64,000 nucleotides of DNA from Bolinopsis microptera (taxonomy: Eukaryota > Ctenophora > Tentaculata > Lobata > Bolinopsidae), in NCBI RefSeq assembly GCF_026151205.1, contig NC_087077.1:2976001-3040000 (forward strand), written 5' to 3'. The first letter of the stretch is position 1. The number at the start of each line of letters is the position of its first letter. The position numbers and the translations under genes were made by a program. The notes below the pieces were generated by a model that was not told the DNA's origin, did not search any database, and saw nothing but the letters and a program-made list of their open reading frames with translations. This document shows positions 48,901-62,100 of the stretch, piece after piece.

Positions 48901-49618
48901 TCTGTGCTGTTAGATGTTTTCAGCATAAACACTAGTTATGTTTGGTTAATCTTTCTAATTGTTGATATTAGTTAAATCAACCTATTTACAGACAGGAGCA
49001 GGTGGAGAGGTTTCAGTCTGATGAAAGCTATTTGGTGGCTTTACTCTCTTTAACGGCTGCTAACACCGGCTTCACTCTCACTTCCGCTGACACTGTTGTC
49101 TTTGCTGAACTCTTCTACAACCCTGGGGTATGTTGTTTATATAGATCACTTTGTTTATGTAGATCACTTTTTGCCCCAATAAGCCAGAAGGTGACGCTTC
49201 CTGTATCGTCGACTAGTTTTTACAACTTCTAAATTCGGTGCAAAATCTGTGCAACCTTCCATTAATTTACCAAACAATCCGGTAATTAACCAACAAAATA
49301 CCTCCGCAGATCTTACAACAAGCAGAAGACCGTGTCCACCGTATAGGACAACAAAACTCTGTAGTTATCCACTATCTGGTAGCACGGAAGACCTCTGATG
49401 ACATCATGTGGCCGATGATAGAATCTAAGCTCTCTGTTCTTGGAGATATGGGTGTTGGAGCTGATGATTTCAAGTCAGCTGAAGCCTCTAATTATAGCGT
49501 TCCCAGTCAGGGTGATCAGGCTCAGACTAATATTATGAACTTTTTCACCGCTAGAAGTAGAGAAGAGGGGAAGGAGGATGAGGACGGTCATTGTAGCAAG
49601 AAGCCTAAGTTAAACTGA
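45918..49618 (+). CDS. SMARCAL1: SMARCAL1/HARP annealing helicase (9 exons, complete)
   Basis: Exons are 45918-46772, 46911-47052, 47208-47327, 47508-47633, 47895-48040, 48199-48336, 48619-48806, 48992-49127 and 49310-49618. All are GT-AG and in phase, giving 719 aa. Residues 3-28 ([20 protein letters not shown]) match the RPA-binding motif, and a second copy-like stretch lies at 94-113 ([20 protein letters not shown]). One HARP domain spans about 156-213. The SNF2 core has ADDMGLGKT (275-283), DESH (365-368), LLSGTPAL, the SNF2-typical [13 protein letters not shown] region, and motif [13 protein letters not shown] (621-631). Known role: RPA-recruited ATP-dependent strand annealing at stalled replication forks in the nucleus. 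Vertebrate proteins have two HARP domains; this one has one, as in several invertebrates. AATAAA at 49719. Confidence 0.95.
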
Positions 49619-50141
49619 TAACTGTGTTGTTCAGCCTTTTAGTTTTTTGTTAAACTTCCAGTTTATTTAGTTTATGAATGAGAACATTGTTTTTACCATT
49701 CGATTTTAACACGAAAAGAATAAAATATTGGGGCATTTATATTTTGGAATCACTATTTTCAGTGTATATTACTTTTTAAACAATTACTTGTTCACAGTGG
49801 AATCACTATTATCAGTGAATATTTTTTAATCACAGTACATGCTTGTTTTATATATATTTCATATTATGTTGTAATTTGTGCGTTGGTAAAATATTTCATT
49901 TCAACTATTTAATTTTAATTCTACCAAGTCATGATATTACCATGTTAAATGTTAATCATGTACATAATTCTTGTAGTTGTACTGTTGAATTTCTACACTA
50001 TTCATAAATAAAACCGAGATGTTGATATTCCAGACTGTTCTCCAAATTAAACTGTCCCTCAAGTCTATTTGTGTAGGATTGCAAAATATAAAGTACAAAA
50101 AGGAAAAAAATCTAAATTTCAAAAAGTATTCATTCGGTAGG

Positions 50142-53100
50142 ATGACGCTAGAAATAAAGTTAAAACGACCAAGTAAAGTGTACCGGCCGGGAGAAGTCGT
50201 CAAGGGATCTCTTTTAATTGAAACAAGATCAGGTAATTAATTAACATTTCACGTAATTATTAGTGAATTGAGAAGTTTTAACTGGTCTCCTTATGGTCAT
50301 CCCTGTCTGCATAAACTAATAGAATGAGACAGAATGTAGCCAAGTACGCAAGTGCCATGGTTTTCACTCGTGAGAATAATTATTTGACATATCCTCAACT
50401 ATATGTCACAAAAGGGATAAATCCATGTGTTTGAACAGAAACAATACTCTTAAAATAGCTCTCAAGCTGATGTAGACCAGAGAAATCTCTTAAATCACAC
50501 AGTATCTACTGTAATTATGATTTATCCAAATCAAGAGATTTCTTAAGGCCGTTATCATTTCCATTTACCACACGAATGTAATAATATTACCCCCATATTC
50601 TCGTTCATTAGTATACAGTGTATATAATATATACTATACACCCAATGAGGATACACTCAATGTCAAGTTCCTCGCTTAACAAACATTACAAAAACATCAC
50701 TAGAATTGTCCACAATCTCTCTAACCCTGGCTAAACCCACATCACACGTGAACAAGGGGTATCTCGTAGTTTCAGTTGGAGCGAAAGCATCAAACAAGAT
50801 GTACTTGTGCAGCGTAGGATCAAGATAGTATCCTCCACCTTCCTGAGCAACTTGAGACGTTAACTTTAACTTGCAATCTGAGAAATCAAGATGATACCTG
50901 CAGTTCCCGACCCTGACCAAATCAACTGTTTCTACCATATCCTCCTCGACATCATAGATCTCACGTGGTCCCTTCGCTCCAATAAAGTTGTGTGAAGACA
51001 CAGCCTTAAGATGCTTGTGTCTCCCACATTTCAGCTCTTTAGTATCAGGAATAAGCAGCCGCACAAAGGGTAGAAGTATCAGTTTCCTGTACTTGGAGGG
51101 TATTGCCCGGTAGCACAGAGTTCGGAGAAGTTGGGATATTTGAGTGGTCTGGATGGGGTGAGAAAGGCTCCATAACATGATGAGCTCCACTTGGGTGCAC
51201 CAGTTAAACCGCCTGTAGTTGGGGTACCAGTGGTCTTCTTCTGGTATATCGTGCTGAGGAGATGTTGTGCTAGTGAGTTGTTACATTTGTGTGCTGTTGT
51301 ATTCATTGATCATGAATCATAAAGCAAAGAGATGTATGACTATAATGATGTATGTAGTTAGCTTTCGTTGTGCTTACCTGATAAAAGATATCCGATAACC
51401 CAGGATCCTGGATCACAGCTTTTATCGTCTCAAAGCTCACCACCTCCCACCCGACATCACCAATCTCGTTGTAAACCCCTGGGTCTTTAGTCAGGTAATT
51501 GACCACCAGTAGGAGAAGCTTGCTGTTGTTAGTCACGTGATACAGATGTAAACACTGGGTACAGTTGGAGCTGGAGATCCGGGTCCTGGAAGCAAGGTAG
51601 TCCACCACCAACTCCTGGATGTTGTGCTCTATGTGCTGGAACTTCTCTGATAAAAGGAGGTCTATCTCACTGGATGTCAGGCATGTGTCTATTTCTGAGA
51701 TGCTCCCACCCATGATGCCTACTATTTTACGTACTAGGTTATCTGGCCTTATTGGTCTCTTATTTTCTAGGGTTTTATCTTTAGTACCATTACTATTATC
51801 TGTTAGTTTTGAGGAGGCTTCTGAATTCTGGAATCTTGTCCTCTCATTTTCTCCACCAGTATATTTCATAGCATCCCTGATTTTCTTCAACAACATCCTC
51901 CTAACTCCATCCTCCAAACTTGTAGAGTCCAACACAAAGTCAAACACCACCTCCTGCAGATACGGCTTGTCTATGAGGTGATACTGGACACTGGTCAGCA
52001 GGTAACCCAGGTGACAGTTGTCAAGGTGATCTCGTTGCTTTAACTCCTTGAACCACCTGTTTACCAGTTTGAACACCCATTTTTCTTGTATGCACAACTT
52101 GCTCGATGTGGAAATGGACCTCATGCAGAAAAAGTCAAGCTGTAGGATCATTTTCGGTTTTGAAAGTAAATCCATCATCATACCATCGTCAAGTGAAGCA
52201 ACACAGACGTCCATCAACTGCAAACACCATACAATGTGAGCAAACTTGAAGATCTCCACGAACCTCTCACAGCCTGGCTCACTGGTGATATACTCCGTGA
52301 ACCTCTCCCCAACACATCTCTGTAACCAGCTCACTGAATACGTTTTAGCAAACTTGTAGACCACCTCCAAGTTGTGGTGCTCTATCTCCAGTACTCCCGT
52401 GTAGAAGCTACCTACTATATCAGATACCAACTGGAACTGATCTCCAAACCCTGGTGCTACAGTCACCTCGTACAGTCTCCTCCCCTCCTTGGTGGTGGAG
52501 GTAACAGTGTCTCCAGCAGTGAGGTTGTCTCCAGCAGTGAGGTTGTCTCCAGTAGTGAGGCTGTCTCCAGCGGTGAGGCTGTCTCCAGCGGTGAGGGTGC
52601 TGTTAAGGAGCAGGACTGTGCGGTGTGCGGGAATGTGCTGAGTGTTCACTATCACGTGACAGTCAGGTGGGGTGCTGGTTCGGAGGGAGTTGAGGGAGGT
52701 TTGCATCTGTTGTTTCCAGTGTTCTGGTGATGTGGTGGGAGGTGGTTCGGCCATAGGGCACGCTTCAGTTATGATCTTCTTGAAAATCTGTTAGTCAAAC
52801 AAGCCCGTGATTGGTAGATAAAGTTCCTAATTGCTGATAATAGTTGTCAATTACTGAATGAACAAAACGAAGCCATCATAGAAGTAGTGTTAGTCACTAC
52901 ACTTAGCTGACTATGATTATTGCCCCATCAAAAAGTTGAATAGAATCAGGCATTCATACAGCTTTCTGAATACTGCCGTCTGCTTAAACTCGAAGTCATT
53001 CGTCAAATGTCATTCGAGCCTTCGTGGATCAGGTTTCTTTTCAAAAGATTAAATTTTGCATCGATCGATTGTTACAGGAAAGGTTCCCCGAAAATAGCTT

Positions 53101-56100
53101 AGATTTCATTTTATTGACCAGTCCTCACACTGCTGAGATATGACTGACATTAACATCCCTCTGGTACTGATGTATAACATTGACTTGAGTTTAATACTCA
53201 GGGGACTAGTCCGAGTTCCTAGTTATCTGTTATATTTATAGTTATAGTCTAGTTGGGCACGAATCAAGTATGAACCTCGAACTTTGACAATGTTATCTAC
53301 GTAGATCTCGATATTTTAAAAAAAATGATAATGTTAATATTAGATATTTCAGATATTTCACACACGGGACTGTTTCTAAACCTGGAGGGTATAGTAAACA
53401 TGCAGCTTAGCTCTAAGAGTGTGGGTATATTTGAGGCTTTCTACAACTCAGTTAAACCAATTCAGCTTATTTCAATCAACTTGGAAGTACAGAAAGCTGG
53501 CAAATTTCCAACAGGTAGCACATGATAAATATAACTTTGTAATGTATAGTGTGTAGTGTGTACATTATAGATATTAAAACGTCATACCTGCTTAATGTCA
53601 GGATTTGGCTTTGTTTATTAGTTACTTTCGATGTTTGGCTGTAATTAGCATCAAAATTGTATAATAATTCCAGGTGTCAAGTCAGATGTATTAGATACAC
53701 ATCAACTTGCTATCTATCGAAAAGATTACACTTTAAGGAGTGGTGTCATCGCCAAATTTTGTTTCGCCATCAAGGGATCAATCGTGAAAATAGCGAAAAT
53801 GTAAAGAAACTTTTTTGCCATTTTAAAACACAAGCCGAGCATCTATTCCTAACCTGAACCGTATCCCCTCTACAGGAGTAACCACAATACCGTTCCTAAC
53901 CCTAACCGTATCCCCTCTACAGGAGTAACCACAATACCGTTCCTAACCTAAACCGTATCCACTCTACAGGAGTAACCACAATACCGTTCCTAACCCTAAC
54001 CGTATCCCCTCTACAGGAGTAACCACAATACCGTTCCTAACCTGAACCGTATCCCCTCTACAGGAGTAACCACAATACCGTTCCTAACCTGAACCGTATC
54101 CCCTCAACAGGAGTAACCACAATACCGTTCCTAACCTGAACCGTATCCCCTCTACAGGAGTAACCACAATACCGTTCCTAACCTGAACCGTATCCCCTCT
54201 ACAGGAGTAACCACAATACCGTTCCTAACCTGAACCGTATCCCCTCTACAGGAGTAACCACAATACCGTTCCTAACCTGAACCGTATCCCCTCTACAGGA
54301 GTAACCACAATACCGTTCCTAACCTGAACCGTATCCCCTCAACAGGAGTAACCACAATACCGTTCCTAACCTGAACCGTATCCCCTCTACAGGAGTAACC
54401 ACAATACAGTTCCTAACCTGAACCGTATCCCCTCTACAGGAGTAACCACAATACCGTTCCTAACCTAAACCGTATCCACTCTACAGGAGTAACCACAATA
54501 CCGTTCCTAACCTGAACCGTATCCCCTCTACAGGAGTAACCACAATACCGTTCCTAACCTGAACCGTATCCCCTCTACAGGAGTAACCGCAATACCGTTC
54601 CTAACCTGAACCGTATCCCCTCTACAGGAGTAACCACAATACCGTTCCTAACCTGAACCGTATCCCCTCTACAGGAGTAACCACAATACTGTTTCTAACC
54701 TGAACCGTATCCCCTCTACAGGAGTAACCTTCCTAACCTGAACCGTATCCCCTCTACAGGAGTAACCACAATACCGTTCCTAACCTGAACCGTATCGCCT
54801 CTACAGGAGTAACCACAATACCGTTCCTAACCTGAACCGTATCCCCTCTACAGGAGTAACCACAATACCGTTCCTAACCTGAACTGTATCCCCTCTACAG
54901 GAGTAACCACAATACCGTTCCTAACCTGAACCGTATCCCCTCTACAGGAGTAACCACAATACCGTTCCTAACCTGAACCGTATCCCCTCTACAGGAGTAA
55001 CCACAATACCGTTCCTAACCCTAACCGTATCCCCTCTACAGGAGTAACCACAATACCGTTCCTAACCTGAACCGTATCCCCTCTACAGGAGTAACCACAA
55101 TACCGTTCCTAACCTGAACCGTATCCCCTCTACAGGAGTAACCACAATACCGTTCCTAACCTGAACCGTATCCCCTCTACAGGAGTAACCACAATACCGT
55201 TCCTAACCTGAACCGTATCCCCTCTACAGGAGTAACCACAATACCGTTCCTAACCTGAACCTTATCCCCTCTACAGGAGTAACCACAATACCGTTCCTAA
55301 CCTGAACCGTATCCCCTCTACAGGAGTAACCACAATACCGTTCCTAACCTGAACCGTATCCCCTCTACAGGAGTAACCACAATACCGTTCCTAACCTGAA
55401 CCGTATCCCCTCTACAGGAGTAACCACAATACCGTTCCTAACCTGAACCGTATCCCCTCTACAGGAGTAACCACAATACCGTTCCTAACCTGAACCGTAT
55501 CGCCTCTACAGGAGTAACCACAATACCGTTCCTAACCTGAACCGTATCCCCTCTACAGGAGTAACCACAATACCGTTCCTAACCTGAACCGTATCCCCTC
55601 TACAGGTGTAACCACAATACCGTTCCTAACCTGAACCGTATCCCCTCTACAGGAGTAACCACAATACCGTTCCTAACCTGAACCGTATCCCCTCTACAGG
55701 AGTAACCACAATACCGTTCCTAACCTGAACCGTATCCCCTCTACAGGAGTAACCACAATACCGTTCCTAACCTGAACCGTATCCCCTCTACAGGAGTAAC
55801 CACAATACCGTTCCTAACCTGAACCGTATCCCCTTTACAGGAGTAACCACAATACCGTTCCTAACCTGAACCGTATCCCCTCTACAGGAGTAACCACAAT
55901 ACCGTTCCTAACCTGAACCGTATCCCCTCTACAGGAGTAACCACAATACCGTTCCTAACCTGAACCGTATCCCCTCTACAGGAGTAACCACAATACCGTT
56001 CCTAACCGTATCCCCTCTACAGGAGTAACCACAATACCGTTCCTAACCTGAACCGTATCCCCTCTACAGGAGTAACCACAATACCGTTCCTAACCTGAAC

Positions 56101-59100
56101 CGTATCCCCTCTACAGGAGTAACCACAATACCGTTCCTAACCTGAACCGTATCCCCTCTACAGGAGTAACCACAATACCGTTCCTAACCTGAACCGTATC
56201 CCCTCTACAGGAGTAACCACAATACCGTTCCTAACCTGAACCGTATCCCCTCTACAGGAGTAACCACAATACCGTTCCTAACCTGAACCGTATCCCCTCT
56301 ACAGGAGTAACCACAATACCGTTCCTAACCTGAACCGTATCCCCTCTACAGGAGTAACCACAATACCGTTCCTAACCGTATCCCCTCTACAGGAGTAACC
56401 ACAATACCGTTCCTAACCTGAACCGTATCCCCTCTACAGGAGTAACCACAATACCTTTCCTAACCTGAACCGTATCCCCTCTACAGGAGTAACCACAATA
56501 CCGTTCCTAACCTGAACCGTATCCCCTCTACAGGAGTAACCACAATACCGTTCCTAACCGTATCCCATCTACAGGAGTAACCACAATACCGTTCCTAACC
56601 TGAACCGTATCCCCTCTACAGGAGTAACCACAATACCGTTCCTAACCTGAACCGTATCCCCTCTAGAGGAGTAACCACAATACCGTTCCTAACCTGAACC
56701 GTATCCCCTCTACAGGAGTAACCACAATACCGTTCCTAACCTGAACCGTATCCCCTCTACAGGAGTAACCACAATACTGTTCCTAACCTGAACCGTATCC
56801 CCTCTACAGGAGTAACCACAATACCGTTCCTAACCTGAACCGTATCCCCTCTACAGGAGTAACCACAATACTGTTCCTAACCTGAACCGTATCCCCTCTA
56901 CAGGAGTAACCACAATACCGTTCCTAACCTGAACCGTATCCCCTCTACAGGAGTAACCACAATACCGTTCCTAACCTGAACTGTATCCCCTCTACAGGAG
57001 TAACCACAATACCGTTCCTAACCTGAACCGTATCCCCTCTACAGGAGTAACCACAATACCGTTCCTAACCTGAACCGTATCCCCTCTACAGGAGTAACCA
57101 CAATACCGTTCCTAACCTGAACCGTATCCCCTCTACAGGAGTAACCACAATACCGTTCCTAACCTGAACCGTATCCCCTCTACAGGAGTAACCACAATAC
57201 CGTTCCTAACCTGAACCGTATCCCCTCTACAGGAGTAACCACAATACCGTTCCTAACCTGAACCGTATCCCCTCTACAGGAGTAACCACAATACCGTTCC
57301 TAACCTGAACTGTATCCCCTCTACAGGAGTAACCACAATACCGTTCCTAACCTGAACCGTATCCCCTCTACAGGAGTAACCACAATACCGTTCCTAACCT
57401 GAACCGTATCCCCTCTACAGGAGTAACCACAATACCGTTCCTAACCTGAACCGTATCCCCTCTACAGGAGTAACCACAATACCGTTCCTAACCCTAACCG
57501 TATCCCCTCTACAGGAGTAACCACAATACCGTTCCTAACCTGAACCGTATCCCCTCTACAGGAGTAACCACAATACCGTTCCTAACCTGAACCGTATCCC
57601 CTCTACAGGAGTAACCACAATACCGTTCCTAACCTGAACCGTATCCCCTCTAGAGGAGTAACCACAATACCGTTCCTAACCTGAACCGTATCCCCTCTAC
57701 AGGAGTAACCACAATACCGTTCCTAACCTGAACCGTATCCCCTCTACAGGAGTAACCACAATACCGTTCCTAACCTGAACCGTATCCCCTCTACAGGAGT
57801 AACCACAATACCGTTCCTAACCTGAACCGTATCCCCTCTACAGGAGTAACCACAATACCGTTCGAGTTCCCCCTGAAATCTAAAAGTAACAAGCCCCTGT
57901 ACGACAGTTACCACGGTGTGTTTATCAGTGTTCAGTACACACTACACGCTGAGCTGAGACGGGGTATCCTTAACAAGCCTATCCTTAAAAACTTGGAGTT
58001 TATTATGGAAGGTTGGTTGAGAGGCGTGTTTTTAGATTATTATTGTTTACGGACTATGGATACTTATTACTTAGTTTATTAAGCATTTGTTTCTCTTTAA
58101 GATTATCCCTTTTAAACTCTCCTGAATTTTAGTTTTCGAGTGCAAGTTAATTCAACTTAATCTCAAGTAAACTAAGCTAAGGATTTACCCAACTTTACCA
58201 TTTCATCAGGTGATAGAGTAGCTAAGAACACTGACCAACCCCCCATACCTTTCACTATCACACCACAGTCCTTAGAAAACATCCGGGAAATCAAGTCTGT
58301 CCCTGACTTCAAAATCAGGTGAGCATGTTTTAATTTTGAGAGCTCTGTTAAATTTAATTGCGTCTTTGTCCATAAGCAATAAGTATGAATATTTTACTCA
58401 AACTTTTATATTAAAATCGTGCTTCCAATTCGCATATTACATTAAAGCAGGATTCGTACGTAGTACGTACTTATTTCCCCGAAAAGTGGTGGACACTGGT
58501 ATTACCAGTGTCCACCAGTTACTGGTAATCGATTATGTCCCGCAAGGGTTGCCAGAATATTATGAGGATAGACTGCGAGTCACCTCAGACTGGCTTGCGA
58601 GAAGTTTCAAAACAAATAACAGTGACGCACTATATATTACACAATATATATTGTATCATGCGCACGTATCACATTACACATTTTCCAATCATAACCGGAC
58701 AAAATTGTAACAAATAATACCTTGGCTTAGTTTTGTGTTCGGGTTCGCCCGAGGCACTCAACAGCCAAGGTATTATTGTATTTTAAGAATGCAAAAGATT
58801 ATTATATTGAGATAATGAGGAATTATAATATTAAACTTTAAAATTTAATATTTCTGGGTAATATAAATTACTGAAATCTGAAAATCACTTACAACCGTTA
58901 TGTAATACTCCATTTTATAATTTAACTGTATAGTAGAAGTGTCTAACTCGGGACTGAGTTCAAATGTTTGGCAGAATGAAACAATCCCGACCCACCTTAA
59001 GTGGGAAGCTTAGGTGGGAAGTTTAGGTGGGAAGTTTAGGTGGGAAGTAGATAATACATAATAGAGTCATAGTAAGTAATGGCAGTTTTGACATATTCAT

Positions 59101-62100
59101 ATTTTGCAGTATTACCACTGAAAAATCGAATCAAAGGACCAGGATAATATGGCCATCAGAACAGTTTTCTAAGAATCGGAGAACTTTAATCGCTTCTTCA
59201 GAGAAATTGAATCGCTTCCTACTTAGGACCCAACAGCAGTTGTCTAGTATAATTAGTAATTTGTTTCGTTTTTCGCTCTCTTGAGTGGGTTGATCATGAT
59301 TCATGATAGATTACTGGGGACGAAAGTCTCCACTCAATGTAAAATAAAATACATGTATTGTGGTCGTTTCGGCTACATGCGTTTATCATACACGCTGAGA
59401 TTAATCTTTACGTAGCTCAACAAATGTAATGATGTAATTAGTTTAAACTAAACTGTTTTACAGTAAGTCGTCCCCAGTAACCTATAATAATTAGCAATCA
59501 TCCTAAGTTTTAGCTATAAAAGCTCAAAACAACCCCGGTCCCGATATTAAAAATTTCTACAATTACCCACAAGTTCAATAAACATAACATTTACAGTGAA
59601 ACACTAGACAGGGCAGTTTCAAAAAATTAACCACAAGTTCAATAAACATAACATTTACAGTGGAACACTAGACAGGGCAGTTTCTACAATTAACCACAAG
59701 TTCAATAAACATAACATTTACAGTGGAACACTAGCTTAGACAGGGCAGTTTCTACAATTAACCACAAGTTCAATAAACATAACATTTACAGTGGAACACT
59801 AGACAGGGCAGTTTTTACAATTAACCACAAGTTCAATAAACATAACATTTACAGTGGAACACTAGACAGGGCAGTTTCTACAATTAACCACAAGTTCAAT
59901 AAACAAAACATTTACAGTGGAACACTAGACAGGGCAGTTTCTACAATTACCCACAAGTTCAATAAACATAACATTTACAGTGGAACACTAGACAGGGCAG
60001 TTTCTACAATTAACCACAAGTTCAATAAACATAACATTTACAGTGGAACACTAGACAGGGCAGTTTCTACAATTAACCACAAGTTCAATAAACATAACAT
60101 TTACAGTGGAACACTAGACAGGGCAGTTTCTACAATTAACCACAAGTTCAATAAACATAACATTTACAGTGGAACACTAGAGAGGGCAGTTTCTACAATT
60201 AACCACAAGTTCAATAAACATAACATTTACAGTGGAACACTAGACAGGGCAGTTTCTACAATTAACCACAAGTTCAATAAACATAACCTTTACAGTGGAA
60301 CACTAGACAGGGCAGTTTCTACAATTAACCACAAGTTCAATAAACATAACATTTACAGTGGAACACTAGACAGGGCAGTTTCTACAATTAACCACAAGTT
60401 CAATAAACATAACATTTACAGTGGAACACTAGACAGGGCAGTTTCTACAATTAACCACAAGTTCAATAAACATAACATTTACAGTGGAACACTAGACAGG
60501 GCAGTTTCTACAATTAACCACAAGTTCAATAAACATAAACTTTACAGTGGAACACTAGACAGGGCAGTTTCTACAATTACCCACAAGTTCAATAAACATA
60601 ACATTTACAGTGGAACACTAGACAGGGCAGTTTCTACAATTAACCACAAGTTCAATAAACATAACATTTACAGTGGAACACTAGACAGGGCAGTTTCTAC
60701 AATTAACCACAAGTTCAATAAACATAACATTTACAGTGGAACACTAGACAGGGCAGTTTCTACAATTAACCACAAGTTCAATAAACATAACATTTACAGT
60801 GGAACACTAGACAGGGCAGTTTCTACAATTAACCACAAGTTCAATAAACATAACATTTACAGTGGAACACTAGACAGGGCAGTTTCTACAATTAACCACA
60901 AGTTCAATAAACATAACATTTACAGTGGAACACTAGACAGGGCAGTTTCTACAATTAACCACAAGTTCAATAAACATAACATTTACAGTGGAACACTAGA
61001 CAGGGCAGTTTCTACAATTAACCACAAGTTCAATAAACATAACATTTACAGTGGAACACTAGACAGGGCAGTTTCTACAATTAACCACAAGTTCAATAAA
61101 CATAACCTTTACAGTGGAACACTAGAGAGGGCAGTTTGTACAATTAACCACAAGTTCAATAAACATAACCTTTACAGTGGAACACTAGACAGGGCAGTTT
61201 CTACAATTAACCACAAGTTCAATAAACATAACATTTACAGTGGAACACTAGACAGGGCAGTTTCTACAATTAACCACAAGTTCAATTAACATAACATTTA
61301 CAGTGGAACACTAGACAGGGCAGTTTCTACAATTAACCACAAGTTCAATAAACATAACATTTACAGTGGAACACTAGACAGGGCAGTTTCTACAATTAAC
61401 CACAAGTTCAATAAACATAACATTTACAGTGGAACACTAGACAGGGCAGTTTCTACAATTAACCACAAGTTCAATAAACATAACATTTACAGTGGAACAC
61501 TAGAGAGGGCAGTGTGTGATATCGAGCAGCCCCTACAAGGTACAATCATGGTGGAGCACAGTGCTAAGCCTATCAAGAGCGTGGAGCTCCAGCTTGTTAG
61601 AGTCGAGACATGTGGCTGTGCTGAAGGGTATGTAGTATATGTTACCAGGGGGGGTTAGTAAGCATCTAGATTCTAGAACTCTTCCCCGAAGATCCAAAAG
61701 AATCCCTGTTCCTCTTGAACATTCATTTAGGAGCCCTTGCCTTGGAGTATAAGGTTTCTCTTCTATGTACGTTTCATTTAACTGTACATGTACCCTCCCA
61801 TGGGCCATGGCCATGGGTTTAAGGTTTGATATTATAATAGTCATGTAATTATCTGAATAATTATATCCTTGTCTAAACAGTTACGCTAAGGATGCAACTG
61901 AGATCCAGAATATACAGATAGCAGAAGGTGACGTCATGAAAGGGCTAGCAATACCAGTACATATGGTCTTCCCCAGGTTAGAAAACAATGGGTTACGGTC
62001 TTACCTTTTTATTTTTAATTGTACAGTTGTCTGGAATTTTAAAGTCTATTTCAAATCTTTAATTAGTTGTCTTGAAAGTTTTAAGCCTAGTTAGAGACTT

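Noticed and set aside
53657-53857. Extra VPS26C exon after a ttccag at about 53673 (frame VKSDVLDTHQLAIYRKDYTL)
   Set aside because: Phase would fit but it ends in a stop, does not match the conserved VPS26C sequence, and exon 2 joins exon 3 correctly without it. Possibly an alternative terminal exon or a remnant of another element.
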